From assembly GCF_041432775.1 (NCBI RefSeq), contig NZ_JAPWAG010000002.1:1-64000 (forward strand): a stretch of DNA of 64,000 nt, read 5' to 3'. A model generated the notes under the pieces. The model saw only the letters and a list, made by a program, of their open reading frames with translations, was not told the DNA's origin and did not search any database. Source of the DNA: Pauljensenia sp902373545. Its GTDB lineage: Bacteria > Actinomycetota > Actinomycetes > Actinomycetales > Actinomycetaceae. The position numbers and the translations under genes are program-made. Below, in pieces: positions 8,137-15,760 of this stretch. Numbering within the stretch: position 1 is the first letter of the stretch; the number at the start of each line of letters is the position of its first letter.

Positions 8137-9009
8137 GTGTGGATCATCGCCGCGTGTTTGTCTGCCCTGTTCGCCGGGCTCACGTCGATCCTCGCGAAGG
8201 CGGGGGTCGCGACGACGAGTTCCACAGTGGCGACGGCCCTACGAACGGTCGTCGTCGCGGCAGGAGCGTGGGGCATGGCCGCCCTGGTCGGATCGGCGTC
8301 GTCCCTGGGCGCTATCGACGCACGCTCGCTGCTGTTCTTAGTCCTATCGGGCTTGGCAACCGGGGCCTCGTGGCTGTGTTACTTCGCGGCGCTGTCTCGA
8401 GGGGACGTATCCCGCGTGGCGCCGATCGACAAGCTGTCGACGGTCCTCGCGATCGTCTTGGCGCTGGTCCTGCTGGGCGAGCCGGTGAGCGCGTGGGGGG
8501 CGGCCGGGATCGTGGCGATCACGGCGGGAACGCTCCTCATGGTCGAGCCTTCCGACCTGTCGAGCCTGCCTCGTGCGCTGCGCGGGGGCGGCAGCTGGCT
8601 GGTGTACGCGCTCGCGTCCGCTCTGTTCGCGGCACTGACGTCGATCCTGGGGAAGGTCGGCATTTCGAGTGTGGACCCGACGCTGGGGACAGCCGTGCGC
8701 ACGGTCGTTGTGCTGGCCATGGCGTGGGTGATCGTGACCGTGCAAGGCAGGCTTGGGGACGTGCGGGATATCCCCGCGCGTGAACTGGCCTTCATTGTCG
8801 CGTCGGGGGCGGCGACCTGCTCGTCGTGGCTGGCGTACTATCACGCGCTCAAGGACGGACCCGCCTCCGTTGTCGTACCCATCGACAAGCTGTCGATCCT
8901 GGTGACCGTCGCCTTCTCGGCGGCCGTGTTTCACGAGCGTTTCACGCATCGTTACCTGGCGGGCTTGGCGTTCCTGTGCGTGGGCACGGGAGCCATGGTG
9001 GTGGCGTAG
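8137..9009 (+). CDS. EamA/DMT-superfamily transporter
   Basis: A 290-aa, roughly ten-helix membrane protein built from two similar halves. VIAACLSALFAGLTSILAKAG-like and ALFAALTSILGKVGISSVDP segments start each half, and each half contains a VAPIDKLS or VPIDKLS motif (around residues 90 and 250). That internal duplication is typical of EamA drug/metabolite transporters. Substrate unknown. GTG 8137 is chosen because the hydrophobic first helix starts there. TACAGT at 8125-8130 lies only 6 nt upstream, so the mRNA may be leaderless. An inverted pair of the GACGAGGCCGGGGC motif (8061-8074 with 8100-8111) lies just before. Confidence 0.82.
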   Translation: MWIIAACLSALFAGLTSILAKAGVATTSSTVATALRTVVVAAGAWGMAALVGSASSLGAIDARSLLFLVLSGLATGASWLCYFAALSRGDVSRVAPIDKLSTVLAIVLALVLLGEPVSAWGAAGIVAITAGTLLMVEPSDLSSLPRALRGGGSWLVYALASALFAALTSILGKVGISSVDPTLGTAVRTVVVLAMAWVIVTVQGRLGDVRDIPARELAFIVASGAATCSSWLAYYHALKDGPASVVVPIDKLSILVTVAFSAAVFHERFTHRYLAGLAFLCVGTGAMVVA

Positions 9010-9081
9010 GGCCACGACCATGTTTCACGCGCGTTTCACGTCGACGTGGGGGCCGTTTCCACGGACACGTGCCGCCTGAGC

Positions 9082-9112
9082 TTGACATGCGCAGATGGCG
9101 GGGTGATATCAT
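9082..9112 (+). promoter_or_regulatory. Strong promoter ahead of the Abi-associated RNA
   Basis: A perfect -35 TTGACA (9082-9087) and an extended -10 TGA-TATCAT (hexamer 9107-9112), spacer 19. This is the best consensus promoter in the first 10 kb. Transcription would start near 9119. Confidence 0.65.
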
Positions 9113-9118
9113 CGATGT

Positions 9119-9195
9119 ACAACGTAGGCTTAGCCTGGTTCGCCGGGCCGGGTCGGGAGGGGATCGACCATATTGGTCGCATTCCCTCCTTTTTA
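9119..9195 (+). ncRNA. AbiF-RNA-like structured small RNA
   Basis: About 77 nt between a strong promoter and a strong terminator, with no ORF. It contains GGC-TTA-GCC, then a UUCG tetraloop hairpin (CCTGG-TTCG-CCGGG, 9134-9147), then the terminator hairpin. It ends 30 nt before an Abi_2-family start codon. Structured RNAs called AbiF RNA are known upstream of Abi_2-family genes and act with them in toxin-antitoxin-like phage defence. Assignment to that class is inference from position and shape. Confidence 0.55.
9156..9195 (+). terminator. Rho-independent terminator of the small RNA
   Basis: GGAGGGGAT pairs with ATTCCCTCC, and CGACC with GGTCG, making a 14-bp stem with one bulged C (9180) and a 5-nt loop, followed by TTTTTATT. 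It lies between the RNA promoter and the Abi coding region, so the gene would need read-through or another promoter. Confidence 0.85.
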
Positions 9196-9225
9196 TTACT
9201 GCGCAACTTCGAAGGTGATGAACGC

Positions 9226-9402
9226 ATGCGCCATTACGGATTAGATGAGCAGATAAACCATCTCCGAGAATCCGGTATCACATTCAGCATCATGTCGGAG
9301 GATGATGCACGGACGTTCCTTCGAGAGAACACGTACTACTACAAGCTCAAGTCCTACAGACATAACTGGCTCTTCATAATTGGGTGTGTAGTTGGAGTCT
9401 AA
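9226..9402 (+). pseudogene. Abi family (Abi_2/AbiF-like) gene, 5' fragment
   Basis: Starts at ATG 9226 with GAAGGTG upstream. The first 48 residues (MRHYGLDEQINHLRESGITF, then EDDARTFLRENTYYYKLKSY) match the N-terminal signature of Abi_2 proteins: hydrophobic repeats, then L-x-x-x-x-YYxLKxYR. The match stops after RHNW (9369). The remaining residues, LFIIGCVVGV, are encoded by an inverted copy of sequence found at 9619-9646. Complete family members are about 300 aa, so roughly 85 percent is missing and the HEPN-type RNase catalytic part is gone. Replaced by IS3-type debris. Probably non-functional. Confidence 0.72.
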
Positions 9403-9646
9403 ATCCTCCCGTTTCGAGGAGTGCTCGTGGAGGGGTCTGGGTTTTTCGGACCGTTTGTTGTGAGAGGGTTGTTCTGAGTAGTCCCGGCTGCTTGTGGCCG
9501 GGCAGAATGGATGACCATGAGGAAGTTCTCGAAGCACATGCCTGAGCAGATTGTCGTGAAGCTGGAGAAGGCCGAGGCGCTGCGAGGTAAGGGCATGAGT
9601 GCGGCCCAACCCCGCCGACAACACCTACACCCTCAATTATGAAGAG
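9370..9646. repeat. Imperfect inverted repeat bracketing the IS fragment
   Basis: CTCTTCATAATTG (9370-9382) is matched in inverse by CAATTATGAAGAG (9634-9646). Similarity extends another 12-15 nt inwards (left arm to 9394, right arm from 9619). The right arm is part of the truncated minus-strand gene; the left arm is fused to the Abi fragment. Confidence 0.75.
9403..9618 (+). mobile_element. IS3-family insertion sequence remnant (5' end with orfA start)
   Basis: MTMRKFSKHMPEQIVVKLEK, then AEALRGKGMSAAQ, encoded from 9511, is the usual N-terminus of an IS3-family OrfA (helix-turn-helix transposase subunit). After about 33 residues (9608) homology ends and the frame runs into unrelated sequence, stopping at TGA near 9642. 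A plausible left terminus lies around TGGAGGGGTCTGGG (9429-9442). There is no orfB and no right end, so it cannot move. Confidence 0.7.
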
Positions 9647-9718
9647 CATGTTTATTAGCAACAGTGCTGTCGCTAGAATAGTGGCAACTACCAGTGTCGA
9701 ACGAATCTTATTTGTCAT
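9619..9718 (-). pseudogene. Truncated partner gene (membrane/secreted protein N-terminus)
   Basis: Begins MTNKIRSTLVVATILATALL then LINMLFIIEGVGV, a signal-anchor-like hydrophobic N-terminus, and is cut off by the IS remnant. Its ATG (9718) overlaps the upstream gene's stop by 11 nt, the same overlap as in the intact pair 11570/11580. It is therefore the equivalent of the 10654-11580 gene for this second copy, although the N-terminal residues differ. Confidence 0.6.
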
Positions 9719-10580
9719 TGCGAATATCTCCGTCTGTGACAGTCCAGCCCCCATTTTTCCAGGTCATGAATAATACAACGGTGGACTCGTATTCGTTCTC
9801 TTTAGTAGTTATCTTCTGGTTGACGCATGTCACCCCGTTGATTGTCTTGACCTTGAACTGTACGCCGATAGTGCTGGGTTGAGCTCCCCACCGCTCCTCT
9901 GACACGGGCTCGACTTTGATGATCCGTGTAACGTTTGACGTCATACCGTATGTCCAACCGTTCGCGTAGGAATTCTCAATGGTATCGATATACGTCTGAC
10001 GGAAGCCATCGCCAGGTTCTGTGATATCTGCGAATGGTTGTGTATCTCCTGTATTCCAGGCATATATGAGAAGAGAGAATACATGCTCGGCGGCGAGTTC
10101 TGCTCCTCTTTCGGTGTTTTCTTTGGCTTCTTCGGGTAGTTCGGGTTTGGTGTAGGTGGAGGCCGCATGCTCGGCGGGGCGCACGAGAACTCCGTCGGGG
10201 CCGATCTCGTAACCGCCCGACATGGCAGGTTCGCTCGATGCGGACGGCGAAGGCTGAGCAGCGGGGGTAGTCGTCGCAGCAACGGTGGGCTTTTCACCCC
10301 AGGCGTGCCACCAGCCGTACGCAACACCGTTGATGTAGAGCGAGTAGGATCCGCCAATGAACAAGAACACGACGGCGACGCGGATCCCCCAGTCCACGGC
10401 GTCGGCGTCCATCCACGCCCGAAGCCGCGCCTTGGCTCCCTTGGGTCGGTTGTGCTTCACATCAGCCCGATAATCACTCCACCGCTCCCACAGCGTGCAC
10501 CTGCGCGGGGCGGACTCGCGGCGGAACTGCTCCTCGTCCTCCTCGGTCACAGGACGTTCAGATAGGGGTGGGACCATCAT
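9708..10580 (-). CDS. Membrane-anchored DUF6318-like protein, copy 2
   Basis: A 290-aa protein with cytoplasmic N-terminus (MMVPPLSERPVTEEDEEQFR), one membrane helix (about residues 72-92, VDWGIRVAVVFLFIGGSYSL), a Pro/Ala/Ser linker, then an extracellular domain with KPELPEEAKENTERGAELAA and YAWNTGDTQPFADI. The last motif resembles the actinobacterial DUF6318 family. Start set at 10580 for AAAGGAG 8 nt upstream. The first half is nearly identical to the 11570-12445 product; the second half differs and its DNA is visibly more AT-rich. Its downstream partner is destroyed by the IS fragment. Confidence 0.72.
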   Translation of the reverse strand: MMVPPLSERPVTEEDEEQFRRESAPRRCTLWERWSDYRADVKHNRPKGAKARLRAWMDADAVDWGIRVAVVFLFIGGSYSLYINGVAYGWWHAWGEKPTVAATTTPAAQPSPSASSEPAMSGGYEIGPDGVLVRPAEHAASTYTKPELPEEAKENTERGAELAAEHVFSLLIYAWNTGDTQPFADITEPGDGFRQTYIDTIENSYANGWTYGMTSNVTRIIKVEPVSEERWGAQPSTIGVQFKVKTINGVTCVNQKITTKENEYESTVVLFMTWKNGGWTVTDGDIRNDK

Positions 10581-10653
10581 GGCGTGTGCTCCTTTGCCTT
10601 GCCTGTTTCCAGTGTCGCGTGTGCAGCGGTTACGTTCGCTCGGGCGGCTAGGG

Positions 10654-11580
10654 TTAGTGGCCTTGTTTTTCTTCCCAGGTGTCGGTGTTGTTAATGACCA
10701 GGTGGGACAGGGGGAACTTGCCGGTGGTCTCCGTGGTGGTGACCAGGCCGTTGATGGTCTGGGTCTCCCCGGTGAAGGGATTGGTGGCTGTTCCACTCCA
10801 CGTCGTGGTCAGCGTGATCTCGCGGTCTTCGTGAGGGTATGGGCCATCGAGCATGGACCGCCACCCCTGCGGGGGCGTGTAGTAGTGGCGGATCAACCTC
10901 GGGTCGGTGTTGAGATCCATGCCCTCTTGCCACACCGCACCCGTGGACGTGGTGACCAGGTTCGGGGTCCCATCACCCCAACTCCACTCGTACTGAGTGG
11001 CCGTAAATGTCACGGTAACCTCGCGACCTAATAACGACACCGTGTGAACTTGGGTAGGGTGCAAAACCGCGACGATAGAGGGGATAAACCTATTCGTGTA
11101 CGAGACGTTCAGCGGGCGCTTATACAACCCCGCTCCATCGGCATGGATGACGGTGGCAGCTCGATACAGTATCTCCCGGGTCGTAGGCACTTGCTGTGGA
11201 GCCTCGTTACTGCTGCTCTCATGAAACATGGACTTGCACGCGTACGGCACGCTGCTTCCATCCGGCATCTCCATCACGTGTGTCTCGCCGTCACATATTC
11301 GCCCTGAGGTGAACGTCTGCGCGTCAGAGCTCGCTTCGCTCGTGCTGGTGTGGTAGGCCCTATCATCCGTTAGCGTCGTATCTGGATGAGGAGGGACGCT
11401 CTCTCTCCCACCTTCTATTCCCTCAAGCACAGCACCATCGCCTTCTCCAGTTGCGGAATACTGCGGCAGATCAGGATCCCAGACGGCCTCCGCGAACGTA
11501 ACCACGGGAACGGTGAGGAGAATCATTCCGAAGGATAAGGCAAGAGCCTTAAGCATCTTTTTTAAAAAGTCATTCATCAT
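10654..11580 (-). CDS. Secreted protein with PKD-like domain
   Basis: A 308-aa protein with a signal peptide (KALALSFGMILLTVPVVTFA, residues 11-30, cleavage likely near FAEA). The mature part has two cysteines (CDGETHVMEMPDGSSVPYAC, residues 95-114) that could form a disulfide. A C-terminal segment has YEWSWGDGTPN, then HYYTPPQGW and ITLTTTWSGTATNPFTGETQ, the pattern of a PKD-like beta-sandwich. It overlaps the upstream DUF6318-like gene by 11 nt, so the two are coupled and may form an envelope complex. Function unknown. Confidence 0.7.
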   Translation of the reverse strand: MMNDFLKKMLKALALSFGMILLTVPVVTFAEAVWDPDLPQYSATGEGDGAVLEGIEGGRESVPPHPDTTLTDDRAYHTSTSEASSDAQTFTSGRICDGETHVMEMPDGSSVPYACKSMFHESSSNEAPQQVPTTREILYRAATVIHADGAGLYKRPLNVSYTNRFIPSIVAVLHPTQVHTVSLLGREVTVTFTATQYEWSWGDGTPNLVTTSTGAVWQEGMDLNTDPRLIRHYYTPPQGWRSMLDGPYPHEDREITLTTTWSGTATNPFTGETQTINGLVTTTETTGKFPLSHLVINNTDTWEEKQGH

Positions 11581-12445
11581 CGCTAATCATCTTCCCTTGT
11601 GTTTCTTGCCAGCGTCCGTCGACCCATGTCATGAGGAAGGACAACGTGGATTCATATTCACCCGTGCGCGAGGTGATTCGTGTACCGTAACAAGATGTAC
11701 CGTCAACCGAGGCAATCCGGAATTTCACTAGTATTGTCCCCTCCGGAACACCACTCCCATCTGGTTCCATAGGTTTCACTCTCAGAATATGTGTGACGGA
11801 CGACGAGTTGCCGTACTCCCAACCATTCGAGTAAAGGCTATTAATGCGACCAATATAGGAATTAGCAAAATTTGAGTCAGGATTTGACATGTCTGCAAAC
11901 GGTTGCGTATCACCCGTATTCCACGCATACGTGAGGAGCGCTAGGTAATGCTCGGCGGCAAGTTCTGCTCCTCTTTCGGTGTTTTCTTTGGCTTCGTCGG
12001 GTAGTTCTGGTTTGGTGTAGGTGGAGGCGGCGTGTTCGGCTGGGCGTACGAGAACGCCGTCGGGTCCGATTTCGTAGCCGCCCGACATGGCAGGTTCGCT
12101 CGATGCGGACGGCGAAGGCCGAGCAGCGGGGGTAGTCGTCGCTGCAACGGTGGGTTTCTCACCCCAGGCGTGCCACCAGCCGTACGCAACACCGTTGATG
12201 TACAGGGAGTAGGATCCGCCAATGAACAAGAACACGATCGCCACGCGGATCCCCCAATCGACGGCGTCGGCGTCCATCCACGCCCGAAGCCGCGCCTTGG
12301 CTCCCTTGGGCCGGTTGCGCTTCACATCAGCCCGATAATCGGCCCATCTCTCCCGCAGCGTGTACTTACGCGGGGCGGACTCGCGGCGGAACTGTTCCTC
12401 GTCCTCCTCGGTCACGGGACGTTCGGATAGGGGTGGGACCATCAT
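11570..12445 (-). CDS. Membrane-anchored DUF6318-like protein, copy 1
   Basis: A 291-aa paralog of the 9708-10580 product. N-terminal region, membrane helix and linker are almost identical (about the first 180 residues, to NTERGAELAAEH). The extracellular C-terminal half (from about YAWNTGDTQPFADM) is divergent, with a conserved cysteine in DGTSCYGTRITS. Start at 12445 supported by GGAGAGG about 10 nt upstream; the longer reading is not needed. It leads a two-gene unit with the secreted PKD-like protein. The constant-N/variable-C pattern suggests recent duplication plus gene conversion or diversification of the exposed domain. Confidence 0.72.
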   Translation of the reverse strand: MMVPPLSERPVTEEDEEQFRRESAPRKYTLRERWADYRADVKRNRPKGAKARLRAWMDADAVDWGIRVAIVFLFIGGSYSLYINGVAYGWWHAWGEKPTVAATTTPAARPSPSASSEPAMSGGYEIGPDGVLVRPAEHAASTYTKPELPDEAKENTERGAELAAEHYLALLTYAWNTGDTQPFADMSNPDSNFANSYIGRINSLYSNGWEYGNSSSVTHILRVKPMEPDGSGVPEGTILVKFRIASVDGTSCYGTRITSRTGEYESTLSFLMTWVDGRWQETQGKMISDDE

Positions 12446-12711
12446 GATGCATACACCTCTCCTGTGAGGTCTCCTCCTGGGCGCTTCCGACGCTGGAAGC
12501 ACTTCCTATTCCCATCAGATTACGCGCAGAACCGACACGAAACACCAAGAATATGCAGTAAGCACCACGGCACGTTCTCCCACCCAACCCGCACAAACGT
12601 GCACCAGGCAGACCAACCCCGCCCCGACCTCGTCAAACAACAAACACACACGCACTGGCGACCAACGGCCCCACTGCCAAGGCCGACCACCAAACGGACG
12701 CAAGCCCCCGC

Positions 12712-15639
12712 TCAGAGGAGCTTGTCCAGCGCCTCCCGGATGAGGCGCTCCTCCCCCGATCCGTTTGTCGGCAGGCGCAAGACTGGGACTCCATAGGCGG
12801 CCATGATCGAATCCTTGAGGGCGTCGCGCTTGCGCTGAGTATCACTGGCACCGTGGTACTGCCAGCCGTCGACCTCGATGGCGAGGACAAGGCGACCGGT
12901 CACCCGCGAATACACGCCAAAATCAAGCGCACTATCCGTGAACGTGAAGGCACGCTGTTCCTCGCTGAGTCGACGCGTATTCGGCAACGCATCTTTAAGG
13001 AACACCTCGATCTGATAACCAAAGCGCGAATAGGCCGGTTCCGCAAGAATCTCGCGCAGGCACTGGTCCGCGACGTTCTCGGCGGGAGAGCGCCGATGAT
13101 CGGCCCATTTGGCGCGCGAATAACGCTCCAACGACTCGCTGTAAGCGCTGTACAGGACATCAAAGATTGACACAATGTCCGATTGGATGACAGAACTAGG
13201 ATCGTACATCTCAATGTATTCAAGCAACGCCGAGATATTTCGACTGAAGCGCACACCACCGTGCGCTGTCACGACGATAAAACGGTCCTTCGCGCGCGAA
13301 ACAATTACATTCGTCATGGAATCGGCATCGTAGAACTCGCGCGCAGCTGACCGTTCACCGGCATTGAGAACCGTCGACAAGATGACCGTTCCCGCGCCTC
13401 GCCCCTGGAATTTGTGCGCGGTTTCCGCCAGCCAACGCGAGTACTGCCTGTCGCCTTGCTCAGCACGAATTCGCTGACCCAGGTTCGTTGCCTGCGCTCG
13501 GAACGGAGTGACGATGCCCAGGACAAAGTCGCCAGATGCGTCCTTCTCCTTCGCGCCTATTCCCTCTCGGATGACCTGCATATCCTCGAGCTGCGCGATG
13601 ATCTCAATCTCCCGCTGCGAGAAGAACCCACCGCCGCGCGCTGGTCGCCGCGCGTGATTGCCGGGCGCCGCATACACGATTTCAAGCGGATCGGGGGCGT
13701 CTTCCGCGGGAACGCGCATCGGAATGAGCTGGCCGTCGTAATACATGCGATTGCAGAACTCGATGATCGCGGGGTGGCAGCGGTAGTGCTCTTTCAGCAA
13801 GGTGCTGGGCACCTGCGCGGCCTCGGCCATCATTTTCACGGAGTCGAGCAGCGACACCTTGCGCACGTCGAATCGTTCCTCGGCAGGTGCCTGCTTGCTC
13901 TCGTCCCACCCCTGGAAGATCGGCCCGAGCTGCTTGGCGTCCCCGACAATGACGGCGTTACGCGCCTTGCTCAGCGCAGCCATGCCCTGCGGGAGCAGAA
14001 CCTGCGAGGCTTCGTCGATGATGACCCAGTCCAGCATCACGTCCTGGGCCAGGTTGTTGCGAATCGAGAAACAAGTGGACGCCACAACAGGGTAGGTGCG
14101 CAGCAGGATGTCCGTCTGTCGGTTGAGCCGCTCACAGGGGCTGAGGCGACTCGGGTGCTCGCGCTCGAATCGCTCCAGGAGAGCGGCGTCCAGTGCCTCG
14201 CGGGATCGCTGACGGTACGCGGCACTCTCCTCGACGAGGCCTCGGCGGGCTAACCGGGCCTCCGCTTCCTCGATGCGTTGGGTCAGTTCGCGTTCACGAG
14301 CCTCGTAGAAGGCGAATTGGAGCGCCGACTGCACGTCCGTGTCCGCCAGGTCAATACCGTTCAGGGAGCCATAAGTGAAATAACGGCGCACCCGCTCGAC
14401 GATGCCCCGCGGACCGCGCCCAGGCCTCGGCGCACAGCGCGCAAGGGCAAGCAAGTGAGCGATAGTTTCTGAGCCCCGCCGAAGGACGGGCATGGTCGAA
14501 ATATCGGGAACCAGTCGCCGACTCTCCCGCACCTTTTCCTCGAAGAGGCGGCGCTCTCGGCGCGTCGCAGTCAGGCGCGCGCGAAACTCCGGAACATCGC
14601 GCGCATCCTCCCACAGGCCCACCAGGCGTTCCTCCGCAGCCCGCAGCTCAGCGTCGTCGATGTCGGTTGGCGCACCCGACGAACCGTCGGACGCATGGCG
14701 AGCCCAGGCCTCGCGCTTCTGTTCAAGGATTCCCTCACGCTGATGGAATTCCTTGACGCGTGCGACGCTCCCGACCGTTGCAACCAGGAAGCCGTAGCCT
14801 TCCTCCGTCAGCTTGTCGACCACGTTATCGACTGCGGAGTTGGCGCCTGCGACGACGCCCACCGACTTGCCCTGAGCGATAAGAGAAGCGATCAGGTTGA
14901 GGATCGTCTGCGTCTTACCAGTACCGGGCGGGCCGTCGATAATCGAGATCTGGTGGGTGAGCGCGGCCCGGATCGCGTTGCGTTGATCAATGTTGGAATG
15001 GAAGGGCATGATGAGCCGGTCGCTCGCGCCCGTCTTCGCGGAGGAGACGCCCGCAAGGAAGGCTTCCAGGGCGGAGCCTTTCGGGGCGCTCGTGAGCCAC
15101 TCCCACACGTTCGCAAGAATAGCGTCGGGCAGCATGTGGTCCGCACCGACCCACTTGGGATAGCGCCCGCTCGTGTCCAATGTTGCCCCGGCCCGTCGAG
15201 CCTGCGCGCGGACTTCCGTGCGGACATAGTCGAGAGTGGAAGCGTTGTGCCGGTCCTGCGCGGTCGCATACGTCACTCTAACCTCGTCGCTCCCGTAGCG
15301 CCGAAGCGCGAGCTTGCCGTCAGCTTTTCGATACGCCAGCGTGTAGCGCGGATTACGCGGGTGGCCCGCGCGGCGAAGCGTCCAGATGATCTCGGCGTTT
15401 TTCCAGCGCTGCCCGTTCACACGAACCTCGTCGAGGGCGTCGATCTCTCGGCGCTCGACCTGGTCGTAGATGCGCACACGATCCTCACCGTACGGATACT
15501 GTTTGCCGTTGGTGTAGGTGACGACGACGCGATTCCCGTCGCGGCACGCCTTGGCGACCTTCCAGGTGCAGTCCTGCCAGCTCTGCGAGTCCCTGTCGCG
15601 AATCAGTACGTGCATCGCGCGCGGATTGACGGCTTCCAT
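12712..15639 (-). CDS. Superfamily 1 helicase with C-terminal DUF559-like nuclease
   Basis: A 975-aa protein. An N-terminal region of unknown fold (about 1-200) is followed by an Upf1-like SF1 helicase: Walker A GPPGTGKT (236-243), Walker B VIIDEASQ (539-546), GDAKQLGPIFQ, LKEHYRCHPAIIEFCN and AHKFQGRGAGTVILST. A long insert with coiled-coil character lies at about 320-490. The C-terminal 120 residues end in LVLAIEVDGWQYHGASDTQR and RDALKDSIMAAYGVPVLRLP, a Vsr/DUF559-type PD-(D/E)XK nuclease core. Helicase-nuclease fusions of this kind are common in phage-defence loci. GGGGGAGGGGT precedes the ATG. It lies two genes from mcrBC, with rmuC inverted between. Confidence 0.85.
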   Translation of the reverse strand: MEAVNPRAMHVLIRDRDSQSWQDCTWKVAKACRDGNRVVVTYTNGKQYPYGEDRVRIYDQVERREIDALDEVRVNGQRWKNAEIIWTLRRAGHPRNPRYTLAYRKADGKLALRRYGSDEVRVTYATAQDRHNASTLDYVRTEVRAQARRAGATLDTSGRYPKWVGADHMLPDAILANVWEWLTSAPKGSALEAFLAGVSSAKTGASDRLIMPFHSNIDQRNAIRAALTHQISIIDGPPGTGKTQTILNLIASLIAQGKSVGVVAGANSAVDNVVDKLTEEGYGFLVATVGSVARVKEFHQREGILEQKREAWARHASDGSSGAPTDIDDAELRAAEERLVGLWEDARDVPEFRARLTATRRERRLFEEKVRESRRLVPDISTMPVLRRGSETIAHLLALARCAPRPGRGPRGIVERVRRYFTYGSLNGIDLADTDVQSALQFAFYEARERELTQRIEEAEARLARRGLVEESAAYRQRSREALDAALLERFEREHPSRLSPCERLNRQTDILLRTYPVVASTCFSIRNNLAQDVMLDWVIIDEASQVLLPQGMAALSKARNAVIVGDAKQLGPIFQGWDESKQAPAEERFDVRKVSLLDSVKMMAEAAQVPSTLLKEHYRCHPAIIEFCNRMYYDGQLIPMRVPAEDAPDPLEIVYAAPGNHARRPARGGGFFSQREIEIIAQLEDMQVIREGIGAKEKDASGDFVLGIVTPFRAQATNLGQRIRAEQGDRQYSRWLAETAHKFQGRGAGTVILSTVLNAGERSAAREFYDADSMTNVIVSRAKDRFIVVTAHGGVRFSRNISALLEYIEMYDPSSVIQSDIVSIFDVLYSAYSESLERYSRAKWADHRRSPAENVADQCLREILAEPAYSRFGYQIEVFLKDALPNTRRLSEEQRAFTFTDSALDFGVYSRVTGRLVLAIEVDGWQYHGASDTQRKRDALKDSIMAAYGVPVLRLPTNGSGEERLIREALDKLL

Positions 15640-15760
15640 ACCCCTCCCCCGTGAGTCTTACACCCAGGATAGGCGACTGACCGTTGCCCTGGTTGGTTGC
15701 TGGATACCTGCGGACCGCCCGCTGGACGCAGATGTGCACGCCCCCTCGTATCGTGGCGCT

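Noticed and set aside
9036..9050. CACGTCGACGTG palindrome after the EamA stop
   Set aside because: A lone GC-rich 12-bp palindrome with no promoter overlap; chance is reasonable at this GC content.
12446..12711. Extra gene upstream of the DUF6318-like copy 1
   Set aside because: Only short shadow ORFs with low-complexity translation are present.
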